A stretch of DNA of 38,677 nucleotides from Bacteriovoracaceae bacterium (lineage in GTDB: Bacteria; Bdellovibrionota; Bacteriovoracia; Bacteriovoracales; Bacteriovoracaceae), in assembly GCA_947448495.1 (NCBI GenBank), contig CANFNX010000007.1:1-38677 (forward strand), in the 5' to 3' direction. The notes under the pieces are model-generated. The model saw only the letters and a list, made by a program, of their open reading frames with translations. It had not been told where the DNA came from and did no database searches. Position numbers and translations under genes: made by a program. This document shows positions 8,295 to 16,833 of the stretch, piece after piece; positions within the stretch are counted from its first letter, which is position 1; each line of letters starts with the position of its first letter.

Positions 8295-9224
8295 ATGCTT
8301 TATCGAGATAATACAGTCTTAGGCCGACCCGTTTCCGTGATCACTTTTGGTGGGGCCGCTCTGAGTGGTGAAGGTGGCGGTTATGGCTTTGGGGACATGG
8401 ATGAAGCCGGTGCTGAGAAGCTCTTAAAGTTTGCATGGGAAAAGGGAGTGAATCTTTTTGATACCGCCCCTATTTATGGATTTGGTTTATCAGAAGAGCG
8501 CATGGGTAAATACCTTCCAAAAGAAGCGATGATCATTTCCAAGGCGGGAGTGGATTGGCACTCCACTCGTCGTGTGAATATGAGTAATGATCCTAAGATC
8601 GTTGAGAAGATGCTCTTAGAGAGTCTTAAGCGCCTGAAGCGTGAGCGCCTTGATCTTTATATGATTCACTGGCCTGATAAAAATGTGGATATCAGACGGG
8701 CAATTGAAGTGCTGGTGAAGTATCAGGAGAAATCAGCGATTCATCACCTGGGGCTTTGTAATACGAACCTTGAGGATCTCAAAAAAGCCCAGGAAGTTGG
8801 TGTCATAACAAGTCTGCAGTCGGAACTGAATGTCTTAAACACTAAGCCGTTTGATGATCTTGGGGAGACTTGGAAAAACTTTTTGTCCATGGGGTGGGGA
8901 ACTTTTGATAAAGGCATCCTTACGGGCCGAGTAGTCGAAGGGCGTAAGTATGAGGCCAGTGATGCTCGCTCCTGGGCCCCGTGGTGGAATAAAAAAGACG
9001 TTCAAATCAAGATAGAAAAAGTTCAAAAACTAAAATTGATTCTAGATGACTACCATCTTTCCCTCAGTGAGTTTTGCCTGATTCATAATCTTCATCACAA
9101 AGGGATTTCGACCTGTTTAGTGGGAGCTAAAACTCCTGAAGATCTCTCTCAAGTCCTACAGGCCGCTCAAAAAACGCTCCCTTTAGAATCACTTCAGGAA
9201 ATCCTGAAGCGATTTCACTCGTGA
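8295..9224 (+). CDS. Aldo/keto reductase
   Basis: A 309-residue NADPH-type oxidoreductase with the full AKR catalytic tetrad: Asp56 and Tyr61 (NLFDTAPIYG), Lys83 (ISKAG) and His125 (MIHWPD). The (beta/alpha)8 barrel order is intact, from ITFGGAAL near the start to CLVGAKTPEDL near the end, which forms the cofactor pocket. The length is typical. The substrate cannot be told. AAGGA lies 9 nt before the ATG. It is divergent from the nucleosidase operon (about 55 bp apart) and overlaps the convergent 5'-nucleotidase gene by 10 bp. Confidence 0.92.
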   Translation: MLYRDNTVLGRPVSVITFGGAALSGEGGGYGFGDMDEAGAEKLLKFAWEKGVNLFDTAPIYGFGLSEERMGKYLPKEAMIISKAGVDWHSTRRVNMSNDPKIVEKMLLESLKRLKRERLDLYMIHWPDKNVDIRRAIEVLVKYQEKSAIHHLGLCNTNLEDLKKAQEVGVITSLQSELNVLNTKPFDDLGETWKNFLSMGWGTFDKGILTGRVVEGRKYEASDARSWAPWWNKKDVQIKIEKVQKLKLILDDYHLSLSEFCLIHNLHHKGISTCLVGAKTPEDLSQVLQAAQKTLPLESLQEILKRFHS

Positions 9225-10582
9225 GGGAGGATTTTCTTTTTTGGTCTAAAATAAGTGCGTGGGGAGTAGTCTACAAAGTCTGAGACCTTGGCCATATAGA
9301 TACAAGCATACTTTTCAATCTGACCGGCCAGACGACTCGGCTCAACTCCCGCTCTCATGGTTTCACCCCAGTGGGTGTTGAAATTCTGAGTGTGAGCGCG
9401 GATGAGTTTTCCGATCTTTTTATCGACCTTCTCAATTTTCTGGAAGTGGTCTTGGATTTTGGCCTTGTCGGGCTTTTTGCCTTTTTCAATTTCTTTATCA
9501 AAGAGCTCATCGAGCTTGTGTTCAAGCTCAATTTTTTGCTTCATCAGTTCATTGATCTCTTCTGAAAGAGGCAGAGATTTTTGAATTGCCTCCGTCTCGT
9601 GGAGAAGCTCATCAATCACGAGGGCGGTTCTCCAGTTGCAGGTCTTTTTGATTTGGAGAACGTCACCATAGATGTGGTCTCCTAAGTAAAGGATTTGCTC
9701 TCCTGAAAGACCAGAGCTCTTCTGAACGGTTTGCGCGCATCCGCCTTGGTAAATGCCATCCTCAATCAGGCCGTGGTGATTTCTCATCAGCCCAGTCTTG
9801 GGATCAACTTTTAAAAGCGGCAATTTATCAGTGAAGAATTTAGGTTTGCTGGCAGCGGTGATGACGATATTAAAAAGTTCATCCCAGCCCTTGTGTTCCT
9901 TTAAAAAAGGAGTGATCGCATAGTCTAAGAGTAATTTGGAATATTCAAAATCAGAGTTGGTGATCACCCATAATTTTTTTCCATGGCGCTTAAAGCGCTC
10001 GAGGGCCTCAACGGTTTGGGCATCCTGGACGATATATTTTTTTACATTCTTTTTGACTTCACTCTTAAGACTTCCGTCTCTGTGAGAGATATCGAGAGCA
10101 TCAATGAGATGGGCCTCGATGGTTTTATAATCTGGAAGATTGAGCTCCGGGTGCTTATTTTTTAAATCCACGATCTGCATGTAGAGCACACAGTAAGCAA
10201 TGGAGAACGTCGTATCCACAATGGCAAAGCGATCTGAATCATTGAGATCAATGGTGAGACCCTGATAAATCTTTTGCTGATTCCTAAAATCCATTTCCGA
10301 AAGACCATGGTAGGCCTGCTTCACTTTACTATAAGTGGAGAGTTTCAGAACGTTGCCGTGGGGTTTATCAATCACAAGTCCGCGGATTGCAAGATCGATT
10401 TGAAATTTAAGATCATTAATGACTTTAGGGTAACCACGCACATCGAGAAGCTTCTTTTTAATCTCTTTATAGGTCATCACCTCAAAGGCTTCAGAGTCGT
10501 AACGGACGAGGGTGTAGTCCATATCAAAGCCGATGGCGGCGATTTGTTTCATATTCAATGTGCGGTTAACGTAAATTCCCAT
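9215..10582 (-). CDS. HAD-IG family purine 5'-nucleotidase
   Basis: A 455-residue protein of the HAD superfamily, subfamily IG (cytosolic IMP/GMP-specific 5'-nucleotidase type, related to eukaryotic cN-II). Motif I is GFDMDYTL with nucleophile Asp20 and acid/base Asp22; motif II is VITNSD; motif III includes the lysine of SKPKFF; motif IV is YLGDHIYGDV. It should release phosphate from purine nucleoside monophosphates in the cytoplasm. The region around 350-410 is very rich in Lys and Glu and probably a coiled-coil insertion. AAAGGAAG precedes the ATG at 10582. For a predator, a role in recycling prey nucleotides is a reasonable inference, not shown by the sequence. Confidence 0.9.
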   Translation of the reverse strand: MGIYVNRTLNMKQIAAIGFDMDYTLVRYDSEAFEVMTYKEIKKKLLDVRGYPKVINDLKFQIDLAIRGLVIDKPHGNVLKLSTYSKVKQAYHGLSEMDFRNQQKIYQGLTIDLNDSDRFAIVDTTFSIAYCVLYMQIVDLKNKHPELNLPDYKTIEAHLIDALDISHRDGSLKSEVKKNVKKYIVQDAQTVEALERFKRHGKKLWVITNSDFEYSKLLLDYAITPFLKEHKGWDELFNIVITAASKPKFFTDKLPLLKVDPKTGLMRNHHGLIEDGIYQGGCAQTVQKSSGLSGEQILYLGDHIYGDVLQIKKTCNWRTALVIDELLHETEAIQKSLPLSEEINELMKQKIELEHKLDELFDKEIEKGKKPDKAKIQDHFQKIEKVDKKIGKLIRAHTQNFNTHWGETMRAGVEPSRLAGQIEKYACIYMAKVSDFVDYSPRTYFRPKKKILPHE

Positions 10583-10726
10583 AATCTTCCTTTAAAATTG
10601 GCACTTAAAGTCTGCCTTTTTAATAACTTACAGTCAATTATTGTGATTTTTACACATCGCGTCAGTTTTGCGCCATCTCCCTTTGGATTCGCGATATAAG
10701 AGGGCATCAATTTTTAGGAGCTGTTT

Positions 10727-12184
10727 ATGAAGCGTGTTCTTCAACTTGCGGTTTTGTCCACCGTTCTAACTTCAGTGGCCCATGCGGGGATTGAGGTTAT
10801 CTATGGTGAGGATAATAGAGTTGAAGTTTTTGAAGCGACATCGGCCCAACAGCTATTGGCCAAATCCACGGCCTCCATGATTTCTGAAGCTGAGATGACC
10901 AGAGATTCCGCCCGTCCAGGATTTATCCAACTGGGTCAGCATACACTTCGAGACTGGCTCGAAGGTTCTCAGAAGAGTGCTTCAAAAAATCTTTTTTCTT
11001 CTGAAGGTGATGATCAGGCTGCGACGAAAGTGTCATTTTGCGATGGCACTCGGTTTACGGAACAACCGAATCCGGCCATGTGTTCTGGATTCCTGATCGC
11101 CCCAGACCTTATCGTAACGGCCGGACATTGTGTTGAAGTGGAAAACTTTTGTGAGAACTACCGTTGGGTTTTTGATTTTCATATGGATAAGGAAAGCAAC
11201 ACTGCAGGAATGAACGTCAAAGAGGAAAATGTCTATAAGTGTAAGCGAGTGGTTTCTAATATTTTAAGTACAACTCTGAATCTTGATTACGGTGTGGTTC
11301 AATTGGATCGACCTGTTTTAGATCGTGAGCCGCTTGAGATTCGCAACGATGCTCAGATTGCTGATGGTCAGGCCCTTCTTGTGATTGGAAACCCATCTGG
11401 TTTACCGACGAAAGTTGCCCCAGGTGCGAATGTTCGCACTAATCTTCACCCTAACTTTTTTTCGGCTAATCTAGATACATTCCAAGGTAATTCAGGCTCG
11501 GCGGTTTTTAATGCTGAGACAGGAGTGGTTGAAGGTATTTTGGTGAGAGGAGAGGAAGATTTCGTTCCTAATTATGAATTGAGATGTGTAGAGACCAAGC
11601 GCTGTGCAAGTGGAGAGTGTCGAGGTGAGGATGTGACTCGTATGACGGCCATTCCTGAAGTCGGCATGCAGAAAGCTCTCAATGATGCTGCATTGGCCGG
11701 TGATATTGACCAAGTTCGCTCAATTTTAGAAACAAATCTATGGATAGATTTTTATACTAAGGATGGTCAGAGTGCCTTGATTAAGGCCTCTAGTGCTGCG
11801 CAGACGGCAGTGATGAAAGAGCTAATCGCTCGAGGGGCCGAGGTGAACCTACAGGACGCCAAGGGAAATTCATCACTGCACGTTTTGGCAGTCAGTTTAA
11901 ATGAATTGAACGCTGATGCCCTAACGACACTCACTCAAGCTGGTGCGAATTTAGAATTAAGAAATTCTGCCGGAGAGACTGCTCTTCTGGTGGCGGCCAA
12001 GGCGTTAAACCTAGCAGGGGTTAAGCTTTTAATTGCTGCCGGTGCGGATAAAGAAGCTTTAGATCATAATGGGGAAGGAGTTCTTGCGATTTTTGAGCGC
12101 CTAGGTGATCAAAACGCCCTAAAAGAGCTGGCCGATCTAGGAATAAAGGCGGCTCCACCGATCGAGCGAATTGTTGAAATTTAA
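10727..12184 (+). CDS. Secreted trypsin-like serine protease with C-terminal ankyrin repeats
   Basis: A 485-residue protein. A Sec signal peptide spans 1-20 (cleavage after AHA). The chymotrypsin-fold domain covers about 100-300, with His134 (VTAGHCVE), Asp187 (NLDYGVVQLD) and Ser256 (QGNSGSAVF); the glycine after the serine is followed by Ser, as in V8/glutamyl-endopeptidase-like enzymes. Cysteines at 105, 119, 135, 142 and 172 fit disulfides in the exported form. From about 315 to 480 come roughly four or five ankyrin repeats (DAKGNSSLH, NSAGETALLVAAK, LLIAAGADKE). Ankyrin repeats bind proteins and are rarely joined to a secreted protease. AGGAG precedes the ATG, and a terminator follows directly. 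Function: probable exported protease whose targets are chosen by the ankyrin part (inference). Confidence 0.9.
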   Translation: MKRVLQLAVLSTVLTSVAHAGIEVIYGEDNRVEVFEATSAQQLLAKSTASMISEAEMTRDSARPGFIQLGQHTLRDWLEGSQKSASKNLFSSEGDDQAATKVSFCDGTRFTEQPNPAMCSGFLIAPDLIVTAGHCVEVENFCENYRWVFDFHMDKESNTAGMNVKEENVYKCKRVVSNILSTTLNLDYGVVQLDRPVLDREPLEIRNDAQIADGQALLVIGNPSGLPTKVAPGANVRTNLHPNFFSANLDTFQGNSGSAVFNAETGVVEGILVRGEEDFVPNYELRCVETKRCASGECRGEDVTRMTAIPEVGMQKALNDAALAGDIDQVRSILETNLWIDFYTKDGQSALIKASSAAQTAVMKELIARGAEVNLQDAKGNSSLHVLAVSLNELNADALTTLTQAGANLELRNSAGETALLVAAKALNLAGVKLLIAAGADKEALDHNGEGVLAIFERLGDQNALKELADLGIKAAPPIERIVEI

Positions 12185-12194
12185 TTGGTTATAT

Positions 12195-12216
12195 GGCCCC
12201 TTTGGGGGCTTTTTTA
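12195..12216 (+). terminator. Rho-independent terminator after the protease-ankyrin gene
   Basis: A GGCCCC / GGGGCT hairpin with a TTTG loop, directly followed by seven T residues. It lies 11 bp after the stop codon. Confidence 0.9.
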
Positions 12217-12312
12217 TTTAAAAATAACTTCGAATCACCAATTTTCTATTAGAACCTCTTGCCGAAGCGGCCTGTTTTTATTAAATTTTTAAGCACTTAA
12301 GATTTCAGTTTT

Positions 12313-12388
<76 letters not shown>

Positions 12389-12399
12389 AATATCTCATA

Positions 12400-12428
12400 A
12401 AAAAAGCCGGACATGTTCCGGCTTTTTT
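12400..12428. terminator. Bidirectional terminator after tRNA-Ala
   Basis: GCCGGA/TCCGGC with a 5-nt loop, extended by an A run on the left and a T run on the right. It ends tRNA-Ala on the plus strand and can also serve the caspase-like operon ending at 12462 on the minus strand. Confidence 0.9.
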
Positions 12429-12461
12429 TATGTCTTCAAGCCAACTTTCATTATCTATAAG

Positions 12462-13916
12462 CTAAAGAACAAAATCCCTGCATGGATTAGGGCCTAAAGC
12501 AGCGGATTTTTTATAGAGAATTGAATAAACCTTTTGCAAGGACCGAGAGACAGCATAGCCAAAAAGTAGAGTTTTGTTTTGTCGTTCTGGGTAATCTTGC
12601 CAAAACTTTTCTATATTCGCCAAATTGGGATGGGCCTTGAGCAGATCAGATTTGGCGATTTTTGCCTTTTCTAAAAATAGTAGAATCGCTTTGTATTGAG
12701 CTTTTTCATATGGAAGTTTTGTCTCTTTAAGGGATTCACTGAAGCTTGCCACAATGTTATCGAAATTTATCGTGAGCAGTTCTTTATTAGAATAGGTCAT
12801 GCACTCTTGAGACTTTCCAAGTCTTTTGATGTATTCCTTCGGAATGTCTGCGCAGAATTTTGATTTGTTATTCAAAATAGGAAATCCCGCCTTTTCCATG
12901 TCCTTTTGAAGTTGTCGTAAATAACTTTCGTAGTCATTAGTTGCTTTTTTAAATCCTTCGATCGCCTTCGAAACTTCTGCCATCGTTGAGATTTTTAAAA
13001 GTGATTCAACCTGATTCACAAACTTTTGGTGATTCTCGTCAATGTGACAGTACTGCTCACCGGCGACAGTTTTTTCTAGCCAGGGAGTGAGCTTATCATG
13101 CTTGGGATCGTAGCTATAGAGATAGGGGGTTACTTCGTCATAAAGTAATTTTTGGACATCCATACCATGAGGGGTGGAGATCATAGGGAAAGACAAGTCA
13201 GTAAAGTCACTTCTAGCATCAAGATAAACGTCTTCAAGACTTTTACCTTTCTTGAGTTTGGAATTAAATTGAGCTGCAAAAGTTTGAGAGCTTCCATTGT
13301 AGCCATAATGATTTGGACCTGTTCCACTTATGACACAGGTATTTTTGTTAGCAAGATTCTGTGTGTTGCCTGAGTGACAGGACAAATCAATAATGGCGAG
13401 TTTGATACCTTTTTGTGCGGCAAGATCTGTGAGCTTTTTTAGGCGATCAAGACTTACCGTATGTCCACCCAGGGTATCGTAATTTTGAAGAGTTCCTTCG
13501 GCCGTTGAGACGTTATGAGACTTCTCATTCTCTGGCGATCTGGTTGCCCCATGGGTATTGATGTGAATCAATAATTGGTCACCTGACTTCATTTCACCAC
13601 TTATAATTTTTTTTTCATAGGATGAAATTATCTCTTCAAAAGATTTTTTGGTAAATCCTTTGAGCTCCTCGGGTTTCGTTCCAGTTTCTTCCATTAAGAT
13701 TTGTTCTGTTTTTGTATGCCCACCATTGAATGAAATGGTCTTTTTCCAATTTGGAGAATCTTTTGCAAAGCGAGTGAGCTGCTTTAAGTCTCCATCAAAG
13801 ATTGTTGATTCACCTTTGGGTTCACCACCACCGCCGAGTATCGCTATATAATTAGATTGCGCCTGTGTGGTCACTGAAAGAACAAGCAACAAACTTCCAA
13901 GAAATACTAGATGCAT
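12462..13916 (-). CDS. Secreted caspase/metacaspase-like cysteine peptidase (clan CD)
   Basis: A 484-residue protein with a Sec signal peptide (1-19, ending TQA). The catalytic dyad of clan CD is visible: a hydrophobic strand, then Thr-His122-Gly (HINTHGA), and a second strand leading to LSC180HSG (AIIDLSCHSG), very close to the metacaspase DSCHSG motif. An early AILGGGGEPKG strand-loop and a DGDLKQL helix resemble the start of the caspase fold. Residues 280-484 form a mostly helical C-terminal region I do not recognise. Clan CD enzymes usually cut after a fixed residue (Asp, Asn, Arg or Lys); specificity cannot be read here. AAAGG precedes the ATG. Its start overlaps the stop of a small exported protein by 10 bp, so the two are coupled. 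It is probably periplasmic or secreted. Confidence 0.85.
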   Translation of the reverse strand: MHLVFLGSLLLVLSVTTQAQSNYIAILGGGGEPKGESTIFDGDLKQLTRFAKDSPNWKKTISFNGGHTKTEQILMEETGTKPEELKGFTKKSFEEIISSYEKKIISGEMKSGDQLLIHINTHGATRSPENEKSHNVSTAEGTLQNYDTLGGHTVSLDRLKKLTDLAAQKGIKLAIIDLSCHSGNTQNLANKNTCVISGTGPNHYGYNGSSQTFAAQFNSKLKKGKSLEDVYLDARSDFTDLSFPMISTPHGMDVQKLLYDEVTPYLYSYDPKHDKLTPWLEKTVAGEQYCHIDENHQKFVNQVESLLKISTMAEVSKAIEGFKKATNDYESYLRQLQKDMEKAGFPILNNKSKFCADIPKEYIKRLGKSQECMTYSNKELLTINFDNIVASFSESLKETKLPYEKAQYKAILLFLEKAKIAKSDLLKAHPNLANIEKFWQDYPERQNKTLLFGYAVSRSLQKVYSILYKKSAALGPNPCRDFVL

Positions 13917-14275
13917 TTTATGGCCTTTTTTTGGCGCAAAAATGTGTGCTTGGTGAGTTTGAGTGGATCCGATTCCGCGTGGCCTATCGATTTGAAGTCT
14001 TCGATCTCTGCGCTATTTGGGCCAGTTATTTTTTGGATGCTTAGTTCACCATTGGCGATTAAACCCACATAAGGAGCGAGTTTGGCCTCATCACTAATGG
14101 ATGGGGTTAGAATGATTTGTGAATTTGATTTTTCGTTTACAATCAGAAGAATTTTGCCTTTCTGAATCCGTGGGATCCCTTGAAACTCATAAAGACCGCA
14201 TCCAGCAAGGCCTAGCTCAAAAGCGAAGCATGTTGTAGATAGAGATGTTAATAATAAAAATAGATACTTTCGCAC
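13907..14275 (-). CDS. Small exported protein coupled to the caspase-like peptidase
   Basis: A 122-residue protein with a signal peptide (1-18, ending CFA). The mature part is about 104 residues, predicted beta-rich (KILLIVNEK, QIILTPS, ELSIQKI), with Cys26 and Cys121 that could form a disulfide tying both ends. The start is GTG with a poor ribosome site. No family recognised. It is cotranscribed with, and overlaps by 10 bp, the caspase-like peptidase, so it may be an inhibitor, chaperone or activator of that enzyme; this is inference from position. The promoter should lie in the 83 bp between this gene and the divergent exported-protein gene at 14359. Confidence 0.75.
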   Translation of the reverse strand: MRKYLFLLLTSLSTTCFAFELGLAGCGLYEFQGIPRIQKGKILLIVNEKSNSQIILTPSISDEAKLAPYVGLIANGELSIQKITGPNSAEIEDFKSIGHAESDPLKLTKHTFLRQKKAIKCI

Positions 14276-14358
14276 TGTTGGGGACCCCAGGGGTTTTGGA
14301 ACTTATCGGTTTAGGGTGGTAAAACTAAAGTAGTCAGGGATTGTGCCGATAGGGGAAT

Positions 14359-14874
14359 ATGATTAGGCTTATCCTCATTATTCTTCTCCTTACACCACAA
14401 ATGATTCATGCTCAGGTCGTGGGCCATCCCGGCGGTGGAGTAGAGATCCTGGGTTATAATTCTAGCTCGGGAATGACTAAAGAGCAGTGGCTGTGTTTAA
14501 TGCAGTCAAGTAAGGCGAAGGTTCTAGAGGGTGATTTCTTGAAGGCGTGGGGACGTAAGTATGTTTCTGAAACAGACACATTCAATCTCATCGATTTAAT
14601 TTTGTTCAGTGTCTCTTTTAGAGAGATCGGTCTTTTTTTAACCCCTCAACCGCCTCAGCAGTACGGATGCGAAAAGGTTGAAAGAAGTGATATCTTTGAT
14701 TTGAAAAAAAGAAAAGATCATGACAACGAGCTCGCCCTTCTTAAAGACATTCTCAAAATTTGGGAAGAAGGCATGAAAGGAATTCAAGAGAAAAATACTT
14801 GTGATCAAAGCTTCGGTCCCCGTAAAAAATACGTCGAACACCTCAAGCAGCTTATTAAGATGTATGAAGAGTGA
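14359..14874 (+). CDS. Exported HPGGG-motif protein, module copy 1
   Basis: A 171-residue protein with a signal peptide (1-18, ending HAQ). Right after it comes the short motif GHPGGG, also found in the same place in the protein at 32933-33421. The rest is helical, with four cysteines in the mature part (residues 47, 104, 148 and a neighbouring region) and no known domain. GGGGAAT precedes the ATG. Its last 11 bases (14864-14874) overlap the start of the downstream TPR protein. An inverted repeat (TTATCGG ... CCGATAG) lies at about 14304-14351, just upstream. Function unknown; the context suggests it acts together with the TPR regulator. Confidence 0.8.
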   Translation: MIRLILIILLLTPQMIHAQVVGHPGGGVEILGYNSSSGMTKEQWLCLMQSSKAKVLEGDFLKAWGRKYVSETDTFNLIDLILFSVSFREIGLFLTPQPPQQYGCEKVERSDIFDLKKRKDHDNELALLKDILKIWEEGMKGIQEKNTCDQSFGPRKKYVEHLKQLIKMYEE

Positions 14875-16057
14875 ACATAATGCAAAAGATCATCTGAAAT
14901 TCATTGAGATTTGGGGACTTGTCCACAATAACATTCGAATGTTCAAGTATTGGATCGATAAAGGTGAACTATCGATACCTGAGACGCGTCTCCTTCGCGC
15001 TTTTTATCTATTTAAAAAAAATAAAAAACAAGAATGTCTTGAACTGATAAAGTCGAAAATGAGTGATGACCCTTTTTTGGAAGGGGTTCGGTTCTATCTT
15101 ATCGGGTTAACTTACAATCAATTTGGTCACTATCATTATGCTGTCGAAAACCTAGAGAAATCGATTGCGTACTTTGAAGAATCAAGGGAACTCGACTTTA
15201 TTTTAAACCCATTGTCACTTCTTGCTGTCGTTTATTGCAATCGCAGGGAAGAAGTGAAAATGGCCGGCATTCTTGATAAACTTAAGGATCTGGATCCCAA
15301 AACAACTCTAAGGAAGATTCAGATTCAGTATTCAGAATTTAGCTATTTCTATTTGTCTCATCAATTTGAGAAAGCAAAACGACTTTATGCCCAAGTGACA
15401 AAAGAGAATGTACCGGAATTTTCAAGCTTTAAACCCTATTTTATGATTTTGTTGTTCATGTTTCATGTCCGGGAAAAAAACTACAACAAGTGCTACGAGC
15501 TTATGGCGGAATACTCTGAGCTTAATGAGCATGTCGTGAAAGTGAACTACATTTACAATAAGGCGCTCCTTGATCTACTCGTCCATGAAAAACCACTCTA
15601 TGTCTATGCCAGTGACTTTGCCGATTTTCCAGAATTACACCACCAGCTAGAGGTGATTAAAAATTTAAAAGTGGGGGACCTTGAAGGGGCAAAAAACTTC
15701 TGGGACAGACTTTCAAAGCATAATCCCGATTTGTATCAGGCGAACTTTGAATACATGGGGGAGGAATCACTTTTTCTTCAGTCTCTTCAGCGCTATCATC
15801 CAAGTTCGGGTAAACTGCAGATTCAAGCTGAGGAATTAGCGAAGTTTTCGACTAATCTTCTGAAGCTTGATTATATTTTTACACACGCAACGATTCCGAT
15901 GTCTCAGGGCGATTTAATAAAGCTTATCTGGAAGGAAGAGATCTCTGAGTTAGGCAAAACAAAATTGAGAAGACTCATTGCAGATTATGCAAAAAAATAT
16001 CACAAAAAAATCAAATCCTATCAGTCAACTTATCAGCTTGATAAGAAAGTTTCCTAA
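14864..16057 (+). CDS. TPR-like protein with a C-terminal winged-helix-like domain, module copy 1
   Basis: A 397-residue cytoplasmic protein (no signal peptide). Most of it is made of helical pairs of TPR type, such as EGVRFYLIGLTYNQFGHYHY and DPFLEGV-like units over residues 30-310. The last 60 residues read like an OmpR/SARP-type winged helix: DLIKLIWKEE, then KLRRLIADYAKK, then a hairpin ending STYQL. A start at 14801 would be longer, but the ATG at 14864 overlaps the upstream stop by 11 nt, and the paralogue at 31756-32943 begins in the same way (MKSEH versus MKNEH). It is probably a DNA-binding regulator controlled through its TPR part; this is inference. It ends one base before the convergent ORF6N gene. 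Confidence 0.8.
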   Translation: MKSEHNAKDHLKFIEIWGLVHNNIRMFKYWIDKGELSIPETRLLRAFYLFKKNKKQECLELIKSKMSDDPFLEGVRFYLIGLTYNQFGHYHYAVENLEKSIAYFEESRELDFILNPLSLLAVVYCNRREEVKMAGILDKLKDLDPKTTLRKIQIQYSEFSYFYLSHQFEKAKRLYAQVTKENVPEFSSFKPYFMILLFMFHVREKNYNKCYELMAEYSELNEHVVKVNYIYNKALLDLLVHEKPLYVYASDFADFPELHHQLEVIKNLKVGDLEGAKNFWDRLSKHNPDLYQANFEYMGEESLFLQSLQRYHPSSGKLQIQAEELAKFSTNLLKLDYIFTHATIPMSQGDLIKLIWKEEISELGKTKLRRLIADYAKKYHKKIKSYQSTYQLDKKVS

Positions 16058-16058
16058 A

Positions 16059-16607
16059 TCATGATTGATCATCTTGGTTCGTTGGTAGTCCAATCTTTTT
16101 TCGATTTGACGGTAGCTTTGGTGTAATTTGATCTTCGAGCGAGTCTAGCCGCTCAAAGACAATTTTAAAAATTTTTTGTGTTTCCTCCATTCCTGTTTCA
16201 AGCTCATCGATTCTGTCTTCCATTGAATTGTCCGGCTTAAGAGAACTTCTTAGCTTAGTGAATGTTCGCATAATAGAGATGTTTATCTGGATGGCCGTCT
16301 CACTATTCAAAACTGTTGAAAGCATGGCGACTCCATTTTCGGTGAAAAGCATTGGAGTCGTGCGCCTTTTGTGATTCCAATGAGTTCGATCATTTGCGGT
16401 ACCAAATTGGCGCCGCAAATCTTCTAACTCATTCAAATCTAGCTCGATTAAAAAATCTTTTGGAAAACGGGAGATATTTCGTCTGACTTGTCTATTTAGA
16501 GCTTTTGTTTCAACTCCATATAGTTTTGCCAGGTCACTATCAAGCATAACTCTATGACCCTTAATGGTGAAAATCATCGCCTCTATTGACTCAATCTGGA
16601 ATCGCAC
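16059..16607 (-). CDS. ORF6N-domain phage-type regulator
   Basis: A 182-residue protein. Residues 8-95 match the ORF6N domain: IKGHRVMLDSDLAKLYGVETK, then NRQVRRNISRFPKDF, then LFTENGVAML. ORF6N is a putative DNA-binding domain common in phages and in mobile parts of bacterial chromosomes. The C-terminal half (about 125-170) is a charged coiled coil. The start is GTG with GAGGAG 8 nt upstream. It is convergent with the TPR gene (one base apart) and near a Rha-family gene, so the pair looks like a remnant of phage origin. Confidence 0.88.
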   Translation of the reverse strand: MRFQIESIEAMIFTIKGHRVMLDSDLAKLYGVETKALNRQVRRNISRFPKDFLIELDLNELEDLRRQFGTANDRTHWNHKRRTTPMLFTENGVAMLSTVLNSETAIQINISIMRTFTKLRSSLKPDNSMEDRIDELETGMEETQKIFKIVFERLDSLEDQITPKLPSNRKKIGLPTNQDDQS

Positions 16608-16833
16608 AAGATCTTCTCCTCGTATGAGATAGGAGAACGTAATTGCTTAAGAAATAGTTCAGCAATATTTTTTTAAAACAGTCACTATTAAGTTTATTTT
16701 TGAAAAGAAATTCTGAGTCCCGATCATCAAATCAGCGCTTCAGATTTGAACTTATATGAATCTTTTAATCCCTTAAACAAGAAGAGAAATTCCATCAGGT
16801 CTATTTTCCCCATTTTAAAACAACGGAGAAAAT

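Noticed and set aside
14801-14863. A longer start for the TPR protein of copy 1
   Set aside because: The extra residues lie inside the upstream gene, have no counterpart in copy 2, and the 11-nt overlap start is conserved.
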